Source: Oceanobacter sp045430275 (lineage in GTDB: Bacteria; Pseudomonadota; Gammaproteobacteria; Pseudomonadales; Oceanobacteraceae). From it: 64,000 nucleotides of DNA. The notes beneath the pieces were generated by a model. That model saw only the letters and a list, made by a program, of their open reading frames with translations. It did not search any database and was not told the DNA's origin. The DNA lies in the NCBI GenBank assembly GCA_045430275.1, contig JAILXU010000010.1, forward strand, positions 109,960 to 173,959, read 5' to 3'. A program made the translations under genes and the position numbers. Shown piece by piece: positions 33,669 through 41,859 of this stretch; the first letter of the stretch is position 1; the number at the start of each line of letters is the position of its first letter.

Positions 33669-34925
33669 ATGGACGTAAATCAGTACATGCAACAGCTCGG
33701 TCAGCAGGCACGTATATCCGCTACTGCCGTGGCCCGTGCATCGACCGATAACAAAAACAAGGCGCTGATTGCCATTGCCAACGACATTGAACAACAGCGC
33801 AGTGCGCTTCACCAGGCCAATGCTACCGACCTGGAAAATGGCAAAGCCAAAGGCCTTGATGACGCACTACTTGATCGGCTGGAACTGACCGATAGCCGCA
33901 TCGACACCATGATCGAAGGCCTTCATCAGGTTGCCGCCTTGCCCGACCCGGTGGGTGAAATCACCGACTTGAGTCGTCGCCCAAGTGGCATTCAGGTTGG
34001 CAAGATGCGAGTGCCGCTGGGTGTGATTGGTATCATCTATGAAAGCCGTCCAAACGTCACGATTGAAGCCGCCAGCCTGTGCCTGAAGTCCGGCAATGCC
34101 ACTATTTTGCGCGGTGGTTCGGAATCCATCGCCAGCAATCGCATGTTGGCCGGGTGCATTCGCAATGGTCTGACGGCCACCGGTTTGCCAGAAAACGTCG
34201 TGCAGGTCGTGGACACCACCGACCGTGCCGCCGTTGGTCAATTGATTACCATGCCAGAGTACGTTGACGTCATCGTACCTCGGGGCGGCAAAGGACTGAT
34301 CGAACGCATCAGTGCAGAGTCCCGCGTCACGGTCATCAAGCACCTGGATGGCATCTGCCACGTCTTTATCGACGAATTTGCTGATACCTCCAAAGCCATC
34401 AATATTGCGATCAATGCCAAAACCCATCGTTACGGCACCTGCAATACCATGGAAACCCTGCTGGTACACGAAGCAATTGCCAACGAAATGCTGCCCGAGC
34501 TGGCAGACGCCTACCGTTCTCTGGGTGTCGAACTGCGCGGTTGTGATGCCTCTCGCGCCATCGTGAACGATATGATCGCTGCGACCGATGCCGACTGGGA
34601 TACCGAATACCTCGCCCCCATTCTCTCCATTCGCGTGGTGTCGTCCATCGACCAGGCCATCGAGCACATTAACCGCCACGGCTCACACCACACCGACACC
34701 ATCGTCAGTGAAAATTACAGCAATACGCAGCGCTTCCTGATTGAGGTGGACTCCAGTTCCGTCATGATCAACGCGTCAACCCGTTTTGCTGATGGCTTTG
34801 AATACGGCCTGGGCGCAGAAATCGGTATCTCAACCGATAAAATTCATGCCCGTGGCCCGGTTGGTCTGCATGGCCTGACGTCCCAGAAGTACGTCGTCTT
34901 TGGCAATGGCGAAGTGCGCAAGTAA
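33669..34925 (+). CDS. proA: Gamma-glutamyl phosphate reductase
   Basis: NADPH-dependent reduction of gamma-glutamyl phosphate to glutamate semialdehyde in proline synthesis. The 418-residue aldehyde-dehydrogenase-fold protein has the catalytic Cys in THRYGTCNTMETLLVH and the signature region VPRGGKGLIERIS. ATG at 33669 is preferred over a TTG one codon earlier. It begins a run of eight tightly packed plus-strand genes ending at rlpA. proB is not in the window. Confidence 0.97.
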   Translation: MDVNQYMQQLGQQARISATAVARASTDNKNKALIAIANDIEQQRSALHQANATDLENGKAKGLDDALLDRLELTDSRIDTMIEGLHQVAALPDPVGEITDLSRRPSGIQVGKMRVPLGVIGIIYESRPNVTIEAASLCLKSGNATILRGGSESIASNRMLAGCIRNGLTATGLPENVVQVVDTTDRAAVGQLITMPEYVDVIVPRGGKGLIERISAESRVTVIKHLDGICHVFIDEFADTSKAINIAINAKTHRYGTCNTMETLLVHEAIANEMLPELADAYRSLGVELRGCDASRAIVNDMIAATDADWDTEYLAPILSIRVVSSIDQAIEHINRHGSHHTDTIVSENYSNTQRFLIEVDSSSVMINASTRFADGFEYGLGAEIGISTDKIHARGPVGLHGLTSQKYVVFGNGEVRK

Positions 34926-35572
34926 TGAGCGCCAGCCAACAGCCGCACTGGGCTATTCTGGGCGGCACCTTCGACCCGGTTCACATCGGTCATCTGCGCA
35001 TTGCCCTGCAATTGCGCGGAGCCGGGTTTGATCGGGTACTGATGATGCCAAATCGCATCCCCCCGCACCGCCCGTCACCCCAGGCTTCCACCGAGCAACG
35101 CCTGGCCATGCTGCGGCTGGCGACACAGGATCTTGATGGCATTGAAATCAGTGACATCGAGCTGCGCCGGGATGACTGCAGTTACAGCGCCATTACGCTG
35201 GAAAATTTGCATCAGGAACACCCAAACACCCGTTTCACCTGGGCCATGGGCACCGATGCCTGGATTGGCTTCGACCGCTGGTTTCGGGCTGAGCAGATTC
35301 TCGAAATGGCCAATTTGCTGGTGATCAATCGCCCCGGCGAACGCCAGACCATGGCTCATTGGCAACAGCAGCAGTGGCTCAACCGCCAGGCCGAGCCCGG
35401 TGAATTGCTATCCAGCCAGGCTGGGCGCATTTGCCAACAAACCTGGCCAGGGCTGGATATTTCGGCCACTGGCTTGCGCCACGCTATCCAGCAAGGCGAC
35501 AATATCAAGTTCCTGACGCCAGACCCGGTATTGGAATATCTTATCCAACAACAACTGTATCGAAACGACTGA
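34925..35572 (+). CDS. nadD: Nicotinate-nucleotide adenylyltransferase
   Basis: Adds AMP to nicotinate mononucleotide in NAD synthesis. The 215-residue nucleotidyltransferase has GGTFDPVHIGHL (residues 11-22), with the HxGH motif, and a C-terminal ISATGLRHAI in place of the usual IS.T.IR; the Arg is retained. ATG overlaps the proA stop (TAATG), and rsfS starts at the next base after its own stop. Confidence 0.96.
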   Translation: MSASQQPHWAILGGTFDPVHIGHLRIALQLRGAGFDRVLMMPNRIPPHRPSPQASTEQRLAMLRLATQDLDGIEISDIELRRDDCSYSAITLENLHQEHPNTRFTWAMGTDAWIGFDRWFRAEQILEMANLLVINRPGERQTMAHWQQQQWLNRQAEPGELLSSQAGRICQQTWPGLDISATGLRHAIQQGDNIKFLTPDPVLEYLIQQQLYRND

Positions 35573-35923
35573 ATGCAAACTAACCAACTCAAGACCCTGG
35601 TGGTTGACGCCCTCGACGACATGAAAGCACAGAACATCACTGTTCTGGACGTGCGTGGACGGACATCTGTTACCGACTTTATGATCATCGCGACCGGTAC
35701 TTCCAGTCGCCATGTTGCGGCTGTGGCCAGCAACGTGGAGGAAAAGATCAAGAAATCTGGCGTGACTCCCAATGGCACTGAAGGCCGCTCATCATCCGAC
35801 TGGGTCTTGATCGACCTGTTTGATGTGATCGTCCACATCATGACGGATCAGGCTCGCCACTTCTACGACCTGGAGCGCCTGTGGGGCGAACCAGAGCCAC
35901 AGGAGCACAAAGGCGACGCATGA
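35573..35923 (+). CDS. rsfS: Ribosomal silencing factor
   Basis: RsfS binds uL14 and blocks subunit joining when nutrients are scarce. The 116-residue product shows the family pattern LDVRGRTSVTDFMIIATGTSSRHVAA and SDWVLIDLFDVIVHIM, ending after the FYDLERLWG motif. It starts directly after the nadD stop and overlaps rlmH by four bases. Confidence 0.96.
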   Translation: MQTNQLKTLVVDALDDMKAQNITVLDVRGRTSVTDFMIIATGTSSRHVAAVASNVEEKIKKSGVTPNGTEGRSSSDWVLIDLFDVIVHIMTDQARHFYDLERLWGEPEPQEHKGDA

Positions 35924-36387
35924 AGCTGAGATTGCTGGCCGTCGGGCAACGTATGCCCTCCTGGGTAACCGAAGGGTATCAGGAATACGCCCGTCGCTTG
36001 CCCCGTGACTGCAGCCTGGAACTGGTTGAAGTGACACCTGGACACCGCAGCAAAAGCACCAGCCCTGCCCGCGCCATGGAACAGGAAGCCGACGCATTGA
36101 ATCGCGTTATCCGACCTTCCGACCGCATTGTGGCACTGGATGTCAAAGGCAAGCCCTGGTCAACGGAACAGCTGTCTGGCCAACTGGGCGACTGGCGCAT
36201 GAACGGCGGCGATGTGGCCTTGCTCATCGGTGGCCCGGACGGCATCAGCCCAACCTTGCTCGCCAAGGCTCATCAACGCTGGTCATTATCGCCATTGACA
36301 CTGCCGCACCCTCTTGTTCGTGTGGTGGTCGCTGAGCAGATTTATCGCGCCTGGACCCTGCTACAGGGTCACCCCTACCACAAGTGA
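35920..36387 (+). CDS. rlmH: 23S rRNA pseudouridine1915 N3-methyltransferase
   Basis: SPOUT methyltransferase acting on pseudouridine 1915 in helix 69 of assembled ribosomes. The 155-residue length equals the E. coli enzyme. The SAM-binding knot is seen as LLIGGPDGIS and the C-terminal QIYRAWTLLQGHPYHK is diagnostic. ATG at 35920 overlaps the rsfS stop; a longer frame from 35881 is rejected. Confidence 0.97.
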   Translation: MKLRLLAVGQRMPSWVTEGYQEYARRLPRDCSLELVEVTPGHRSKSTSPARAMEQEADALNRVIRPSDRIVALDVKGKPWSTEQLSGQLGDWRMNGGDVALLIGGPDGISPTLLAKAHQRWSLSPLTLPHPLVRVVVAEQIYRAWTLLQGHPYHK

Positions 36388-36394
36388 GGCCAGC

Positions 36395-38248
36395 ATGTGG
36401 GAGCACGCCTTCCGAGACAAGACCGCAGAACTGAGTCTGTTCCGGCGGCGTGCCGCCGTTCTCGGGCTTGTTGTATTAACCCTGTTGCTGGTGCTCGGCT
36501 GGCGCATGGGGCATTTGCAAATTACCCTCTATGACACTTATAAAAACCTGTCTGAAAACAACCGCATCAAAATCAACCCGATTGCTCCAAAGCGCGGTTT
36601 GATTTTTGATCGCAACGGCGAACTGCTGGCTGAAAACATCCCGTCCTACAGCGTCACTCTCGTGCCTGAACGCATCAGCAACCTGGACGCCACCATTACC
36701 TACCTTGACAACCTGATTGGCATTACCGAACGGCACAGAGAACAGTTTGAACGACGCATGAGTTTTCGTCGCCGACCTTATGAACCGGTCGTGCTGCGAC
36801 ACCGGCTGTCGGAAGACGATATATCGCGCGTTCTGGTTAACCGGGTTTATTTACCGGGCGTCGATGTACAAGCAGAACTGGTGCGTCACTATCCGCAAGG
36901 CGACACCTTTGCGCACGTACTGGGCTACGTTGGACGCATCAATCAGCGCGAACAGCACCGTCTGGATGCCGACCCGGAAACCCGTAAGAACTACAGCGGC
37001 AGCCAGTACATCGGCAAGCTGGGAGTGGAAAAATACTATGAAGACCGCTTGCATGGGCAAGTTGGCTACCAGAAAGTCGAAGCCAATGCCCGAGGGCGTA
37101 CGCTGGGCGTTCTGGAGCAGCAAGCTCCGGTTCCCGGAGAAGACATCACCTTGCATCTCGACAGTCGTATGCAGCGTCTGGCCAAACAACAAATGCAGGG
37201 GCGACGCGGAGCCATTGTTGCCATTGAAGTCAAAACCGGTGGCATTCTGACGCTGTACAGCAACCCCAGCTTCGATCCCAATTTGTTCGTCACCGGTATT
37301 TCGCACCGCGATTATGACGCCTTGCGTAATAACCCGGATTTACCGCTGTTCAATCGCCCTCTGCGGGGGCGATACCCACCAGCATCAACGCTCAAACCGT
37401 TTATTGGTCTCGGGATTGTCGACCTGGGCATCAATACCTGGAATCACAGCATCAAGGATTATGGTGCGTTCCAGCTTGATAATGACAAGCGTGTGTATCG
37501 GGATTGGAAACGCAGCGGACACGGTGTTGTTAATATGGAAAAAGCCATCATTGAATCCTGTGATGTCTACTTCTATGACGCCGCTGTTCGTACCGGTGTG
37601 GATCAGCTTTCCCCTTTTCTGGGGCAATTCGGATTTGGTCGCAATATGGCGCTGGACATCAAGGAAGCACTGACCGGCTTGCTCCCCGACCGGGACTGGA
37701 AACGCCAGCGTCACAAGTCTCACTGGTACGCAGGTGACACCGTGAACCTCGGGATTGGACAAGGCTATATGCTGGCCACACCACTGCAACTGGCCACCGC
37801 AACAGCCGTGATGGCCAACCGCGGCAAGTGGGTCATTCCACGCTTGATCGTTTCACACAACAACATTCCTGAAGACGTCCCTCACGGCGATATTCCTGAT
37901 ATCCAGCTGAACGATCCAGCCAACTGGGACAAGATGTTTGAAGCCATGCGAAAAGTGATTTCAAGCCCCAAAGGCACCGCTCGGGGATTACAATCCAGGC
38001 TGGAATTCCCCATTGCCGGAAAGACCGGCACGGCTCAGGTGGTCGGCATCAAGCAGAATGCCAAATACGACTCCAAAGCTCTGCGCGAACGGCTTCGGGA
38101 TCACGCCCTGTTTATCGCCTTTGCTCCCATAGACGATCCACAAATTGCCATGGCCGTGATTGTGGAAAATGGTGAATCCTCAGGCCGAACTGCAGCACCT
38201 ATCGCCCAGACATTGATCAACTTTTATCTCGGTGGGGCCAAAGGCTGA
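36395..38248 (+). CDS. mrdA: Penicillin-binding protein 2 (elongasome transpeptidase)
   Basis: PBP2 cross-links peptidoglycan during side-wall elongation together with RodA. The 617-residue class B PBP has one N-terminal membrane helix (about residues 23-42), a dimerisation/pedestal region (PKRGLIFDRNGELLAENIPSY in part), and a transpeptidase domain with SxxK in STLKPF (about residue 328), the SxN-equivalent SCD, and KTG in AGKTGTAQ. ATG at 36395 follows rlmH by seven bases; rodA overlaps its stop by one base. Confidence 0.97.
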   Translation: MWEHAFRDKTAELSLFRRRAAVLGLVVLTLLLVLGWRMGHLQITLYDTYKNLSENNRIKINPIAPKRGLIFDRNGELLAENIPSYSVTLVPERISNLDATITYLDNLIGITERHREQFERRMSFRRRPYEPVVLRHRLSEDDISRVLVNRVYLPGVDVQAELVRHYPQGDTFAHVLGYVGRINQREQHRLDADPETRKNYSGSQYIGKLGVEKYYEDRLHGQVGYQKVEANARGRTLGVLEQQAPVPGEDITLHLDSRMQRLAKQQMQGRRGAIVAIEVKTGGILTLYSNPSFDPNLFVTGISHRDYDALRNNPDLPLFNRPLRGRYPPASTLKPFIGLGIVDLGINTWNHSIKDYGAFQLDNDKRVYRDWKRSGHGVVNMEKAIIESCDVYFYDAAVRTGVDQLSPFLGQFGFGRNMALDIKEALTGLLPDRDWKRQRHKSHWYAGDTVNLGIGQGYMLATPLQLATATAVMANRGKWVIPRLIVSHNNIPEDVPHGDIPDIQLNDPANWDKMFEAMRKVISSPKGTARGLQSRLEFPIAGKTGTAQVVGIKQNAKYDSKALRERLRDHALFIAFAPIDDPQIAMAVIVENGESSGRTAAPIAQTLINFYLGGAKG

Positions 38249-39390
38249 TGCAAGGCACTGACTACAACCGCACGCTGGGGCAAGGCTCGCACAAGGGCTT
38301 CAGCCGCAGCAAAGCCCTGTTTGCCCAATTGCATCTCGACCCTTGGCTGTTCTTTATGCTGCTGACACTGGCCGGTGTTGGCCTGTCCATTCTGTACAGC
38401 GCCAGCGGTCAGGAAATGAGCATGGTCAAACGTCAGGCCATTCATTTTGGCATTGGTTTTACCGCTTTGTTGATTTGCGCCCAGATTCCACCACGGACGT
38501 TCCAGCTACTCGCACCCTGGGGCTATCTGGTGGGGTGCCTGGCTTTGATCGGAGTATTAGTGGCGGGTGTCGGTGCCAAAGGTGCTCAGCGCTGGCTGGA
38601 GCTGCCCGGTTTGCCTCGCTTCCAACCATCCGAAATGGTCAAACTGGTACTTCCCATGATGGTTGCCTGGTACATGTCACGCAATCAGACGCCCCCTCCT
38701 ATCGGAGTACTGGCCAAGGCGGCCTGCCTTATTTTGCTGCCGACAGCACTGATTCTGAAACAACCCGACCTGGGCACGTCACTGCTGATCAGCGCTTCTG
38801 GAATCATGGTGCTCTACTTCTCCGGTATGTCCTGGCGCATCATTGGCACCCTGGCAGGAGCGGCAGCCGCTGCAGCACCGCTGATGTGGTTCTTTGTGAT
38901 GCACAACTATCAAAAACAGCGTGTACTGACGTTTCTTGACCCGGAAAGCGACCCTCTGGGTTCTGGCTGGAACATCATTCAATCCAAAATTGCCATTGGC
39001 TCAGGGGGAATTGATGGCAAGGGCTATCTTCAGGGAACTCAATCTCAACTTGAGTTTCTACCCGAAAGCCATACGGACTTCATCATCGCCGTCCTCGCAG
39101 AAGAGATGGGGCTGATCGGAGTACTGCTATTATTAATGCTGTATCTGGCCATCATTGTGCGTTGCCTGATGCTTTCTGCCCGCAGTGAAACCCTTTTCGG
39201 GCGGTTGCTGGCAGGCAGTTTATCGGCTACTTTTTTTACCTATGTGTTTGTCAATATTGGCATGGTGAGCGGCATTCTTCCGGTAGTCGGAGTGCCCTTG
39301 CCCATGGTGAGCTACGGCGGAACGTCCGTTGTCAGCCTGCTGGTTGCCTTTGGTCTGATCATGTCCATGACCACACATCACAAACGCTAA
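38248..39390 (+). CDS. rodA: RodA, SEDS peptidoglycan polymerase
   Basis: RodA is the glycosyltransferase of the elongasome, working with PBP2. The 380-residue product has about ten membrane helices and the SEDS signatures: WLELPGLPRFQPSEMVKL (with the conserved Glu/Asp region), KQPDLGTSLL, and the C-terminal GVPLPMVSYGGTSV. ATG overlaps the mrdA stop (TGATG). Confidence 0.97.
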   Translation: MQGTDYNRTLGQGSHKGFSRSKALFAQLHLDPWLFFMLLTLAGVGLSILYSASGQEMSMVKRQAIHFGIGFTALLICAQIPPRTFQLLAPWGYLVGCLALIGVLVAGVGAKGAQRWLELPGLPRFQPSEMVKLVLPMMVAWYMSRNQTPPPIGVLAKAACLILLPTALILKQPDLGTSLLISASGIMVLYFSGMSWRIIGTLAGAAAAAAPLMWFFVMHNYQKQRVLTFLDPESDPLGSGWNIIQSKIAIGSGGIDGKGYLQGTQSQLEFLPESHTDFIIAVLAEEMGLIGVLLLLMLYLAIIVRCLMLSARSETLFGRLLAGSLSATFFTYVFVNIGMVSGILPVVGVPLPMVSYGGTSVVSLLVAFGLIMSMTTHHKR

Positions 39391-39417
39391 CCCGGAATCC
39401 ATCAGAAGGAACCTTTT

Positions 39418-40389
39418 ATGACGCTCCGTATAGTGACAGTTCTGCTGTTTTGCCTGGCCGGTCATCTGCCAACAGCCTGGGCTGGCTATGAAAATCACCC
39501 CAAATTCAAACAGTTCGCCCAAGAACTGGAAAAGGAATACAACATTCCTGAAGCCGAAGCTCGACAGTGGCTGGCGCAATCCAAAAAGCTGGATTCCGTC
39601 CTCAAAGCCATTGCCCGCCCTGCAGAACGCACGCTTCAGTGGGATCGTTATCAGGACATTTTCCTGACCAAAAAACGCATTCTCAAAGGCAAGGAATTCC
39701 TGAAAAAACATCAGGCTTTGCTGCAAAAAGCAGAAGCAAAATACGGCGTCAAACGTGAAGTGATTGCCGCCATCATCGGTGTTGAAACCTTTTATGGCAC
39801 GCGCCAGGGCAGCTATCGGGTGCTGGATTCTCTGGCAACCCTGGCCTTTGACTACCCCAAACGTCCCCTGTTCTGGAAACAGCTCAAGGCCTTCTTTGCC
39901 ATGGCTCAACAGGAAAATCTCGACCCAACCAAGATCAAGGGTTCCTATGCCGGAGCCATGGGCTACGGTCAGTTCATTCCCACCAGCTTCCTCGCCTACG
40001 CAGTCGATGGCGATGGCGATGGCAAACGTGACTTATGGAAAAATCCCGCTGATGCCATTGCCAGCGTAGCCAACTACTTCAAACGTCATGGCTGGCGTGA
40101 TGGCGAACCAGTGACACAGCGCGTGCGTGTCAGTGGCAGTGCTTACAAGCCACTCATCAATGACAACCGCAAGCCCAAGTGGACACCCGCACAATTGACC
40201 AGCAAGGGCGTTACCCTGAGCCAGACGGGCGGCAATCCGGATAGACCGGCCAACCTGATGCGCCTGCAAGGCAAGAAGGGAGCTGAATTCTGGATGGGTG
40301 AACACAACTTCTACGTCATCACACGCTATAACCACAGCCGCTTGTATGGCATGGCCGTTCACCAGCTCAGTGAGGCACTTGCTGAATGA
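39418..40389 (+). CDS. mltB: Lytic murein transglycosylase B
   Basis: Cleaves glycan strands to 1,6-anhydro-muropeptides. The 323-residue product has a signal peptide (residues 1-21, ending PTAWA), the catalytic Glu in AAIIGVETFYGTRQG (about residue 119) and the family motif GSYAGAMGYGQFIPTSF. There is no lipobox, so it should be a soluble periplasmic form rather than a lipoprotein as in E. coli MltB. GAAGGA lies upstream of the ATG. It overlaps rlpA by four bases. Confidence 0.95.
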   Translation: MTLRIVTVLLFCLAGHLPTAWAGYENHPKFKQFAQELEKEYNIPEAEARQWLAQSKKLDSVLKAIARPAERTLQWDRYQDIFLTKKRILKGKEFLKKHQALLQKAEAKYGVKREVIAAIIGVETFYGTRQGSYRVLDSLATLAFDYPKRPLFWKQLKAFFAMAQQENLDPTKIKGSYAGAMGYGQFIPTSFLAYAVDGDGDGKRDLWKNPADAIASVANYFKRHGWRDGEPVTQRVRVSGSAYKPLINDNRKPKWTPAQLTSKGVTLSQTGGNPDRPANLMRLQGKKGAEFWMGEHNFYVITRYNHSRLYGMAVHQLSEALAE

Positions 40390-41156
40390 AATCCCTGCTT
40401 GTCCTGCTGATGCTGGTTCTGCTGGCATCCTGCAGTGATCGCTATCAACACGCGAAAGACTTTGGCCCGGCCAACCCGACAGCACAGACTCACGCGACAG
40501 AGCCTGTGCCTCGTTCCGAGCCTTTGAGCGTCACGGGAAATCAGCGCAATTATCGTGTGATGGGGGAAACCTATTGGGTGCAGTTGAACCCGGAACAAAA
40601 CCTCCAGGAACGCGGAATCGCTTCCTGGTATGGCATGAAGTTTCATGGACACGCCACCGCCAATGGTGAAATTTACGACGTGTATCAATACACAGCCGCT
40701 CACAAAACCTTACCGCTTCCCAGCTATGTGAAAGTCACGCGAGAAGACAACGGCAAGAGTGTGGTGGTACGCGTGAATGACCGTGGCCCGTTTCATGAAG
40801 GGCGTATCATCGACTTGTCCTACGTAGCCGCCAAGCGCATCGGTCTGGACAAGGATGGTACGACCCCTGTCACCATGACGTTGCTGGCTGCTCCGCAGCG
40901 TCATTCCGAGCGCTGGATTCAGGTCAGCGCCTTGTCCAGCAGCGAAGCCGCCTGGAAACAACGTGCAGACATTGCTCGCTTGATTGAACCCGCCAATTGG
41001 CCTGTCACGGTTCAGGTACGAGAACAGAACGGTACCCGCCTTCATAAGGTGCGTATTGGGCCGATTCCTTCCCTTCAGGGGCTTGAAGATACATTAAAAG
41101 TGCTGGAACAAAATAATATGACCAATACATCCGTACTGGCTGCTCATCAACTGTAG
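40386..41156 (+). CDS. rlpA: RlpA, septal-ring lytic transglycosylase lipoprotein
   Basis: RlpA proteins act on denuded glycan strands at the septum. The 256-residue lipoprotein has a lipobox LLASC (Cys at about residue 16), a double-psi beta-barrel domain (GIASWYGMKFHGHATANGEIYD and VRVNDRGPFHEGRIIDLSY, with the catalytic Glu and Asp equivalents), and a divergent C-terminal SPOR domain (WIQVSALSSSEAA; HKVRIGPIPSLQGLEDT). It ends the proA-to-rlpA gene run and is followed by a small hairpin. Confidence 0.95.
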   Translation: MKSLLVLLMLVLLASCSDRYQHAKDFGPANPTAQTHATEPVPRSEPLSVTGNQRNYRVMGETYWVQLNPEQNLQERGIASWYGMKFHGHATANGEIYDVYQYTAAHKTLPLPSYVKVTREDNGKSVVVRVNDRGPFHEGRIIDLSYVAAKRIGLDKDGTTPVTMTLLAAPQRHSERWIQVSALSSSEAAWKQRADIARLIEPANWPVTVQVREQNGTRLHKVRIGPIPSLQGLEDTLKVLEQNNMTNTSVLAAHQL

Positions 41157-41159
41157 TGA

Positions 41160-41179
41160 ATATTAGCAAGCGCTAATAT
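41160..41179 (+). terminator. AT-rich hairpin after rlpA
   Basis: ATATTAGC (41160-41167) pairs with GCTAATAT (41172-41179) around an AAGC loop, three bases after the rlpA stop. The following sequence is AT-rich but has no T-run, so termination strength is doubtful. Confidence 0.4.
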
Positions 41180-41378
41180 ATTAATTGAGAAAACACTTAA
41201 AAGACTAAAAAGGAATAATAAAATATCTGATATTAACCATCAGCATCCATATGACCGGAGACTCAGCTAAACACGGATATTAAAGAGAAACAGGAAAAAC
41301 AAAAAAGCGGACCATATTCAAGAGAATAGATCCGAGGCAGGGGTACTCAACGCAGAAAAATTGCCTGGGTCACAGGCG

Positions 41379-41409
41379 GGTGTTTCAATTGGCAGCAAGC
41401 TGAAACACC
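41379..41409 (-). terminator. Inverted repeat downstream of the CcoM-like gene
   Basis: GGTGTTTCA (41379-41387) and TGAAACACC (41401-41409) form a perfect 9-bp stem 12 bases after the stop of the small minus-strand gene. No T-run follows on the minus strand, so it may stabilise the mRNA end rather than terminate alone. Confidence 0.45.
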
Positions 41410-41421
41410 TTAAAAACAGAC

Positions 41422-41541
41422 TTACTCTCCAGTACCGTGCTTACTGATGTCTTTCTTGATAGCGATGTACATGCCACCAAAGACTGCAAGGGTCAGACCC
41501 ACAATAAGTAAACCGGAAAATACAACTTCATCCATAAACAT
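41422..41541 (-). CDS. 39-residue CcoM-like membrane peptide
   Basis: The product begins MFMDEVVFSGLLIVGLTLAV, continues FGGMYIAIKKD and ends in a short polar tail. It has one membrane helix (about residues 6-27). A GAGGT ribosome site lies seven bases before the ATG. The pattern MFxDxVV-x-G-x(3)-VGL-x(2)-A-x-F-x-G...K-D resembles, from memory, the small CcoM subunit of pseudomonad cbb3 cytochrome oxidase. Two perfect FNR/ANR boxes upstream fit a protein needed under low oxygen. The cbb3 genes themselves are not in this window, so the name is tentative. That the frame is a real gene is supported by RBS, composition and promoter. Confidence 0.72.
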   Translation of the reverse strand: MFMDEVVFSGLLIVGLTLAVFGGMYIAIKKDISKHGTGE

Positions 41542-41595
41542 GACAATTACCTCGCGCTTCTGACGGGTTAGCTAAAGTTCGTTTAAGTTGGGTTC

Positions 41596-41601
41596 ACTGT
41601 A
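41596..41601 (-). promoter_or_regulatory. Candidate -10 box of the CcoM-like gene
   Basis: TACAGT on the minus strand begins 21 bases after the proximal FNR/ANR box (41623-41636). In class II FNR promoters the box is centred near -41.5 and the -10 hexamer starts about 22 bases past it, so the geometry is close to ideal. It would place transcription start around 41589. Confidence 0.55.
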
Positions 41602-41622
41602 GCAGCGCCCGACATCGTTAAG

Positions 41623-41636
41623 TTGATTCATATCAA
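41623..41636. promoter_or_regulatory. FNR/ANR box, proximal
   Basis: TTGATTCATATCAA matches the FNR/ANR consensus TTGAT-N4-ATCAA at all ten defined positions. It lies 82 bases upstream of the minus-strand CcoM-like start and 223 bases upstream of the plus-strand barrel gene. Confidence 0.88.
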
Positions 41637-41671
41637 GCTGTTTTTGCTGTATTAACGGATGTAATTCAGTA

Positions 41672-41685
41672 TTGATTCATATCAA
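41672..41685. promoter_or_regulatory. FNR/ANR box, distal
   Basis: A second TTGATTCATATCAA, identical to the first including the four spacer bases, with centres 49 bases apart. If the proximal box is at about -41.5, this one is near -90.5, a position known for added class I-type activation or repression by tandem FNR binding. It could also act on the divergent gene at 41860. Confidence 0.85.
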
Positions 41686-41859
41686 TCAGAATCCGCAAAC
41701 GCGCTATAAACAATCACCACGACACTTTTCTCAAGCAGTACGTCAGTCAATACGCAAAAGACCCCTGTTTTCTGACAGAACACGCTCATCTGAACTAGAC
41801 TGAAACAGAGTTCATACTCATCAGAACCGAGCTGACTTGAGATGAGAGCAGGAGGGGTT

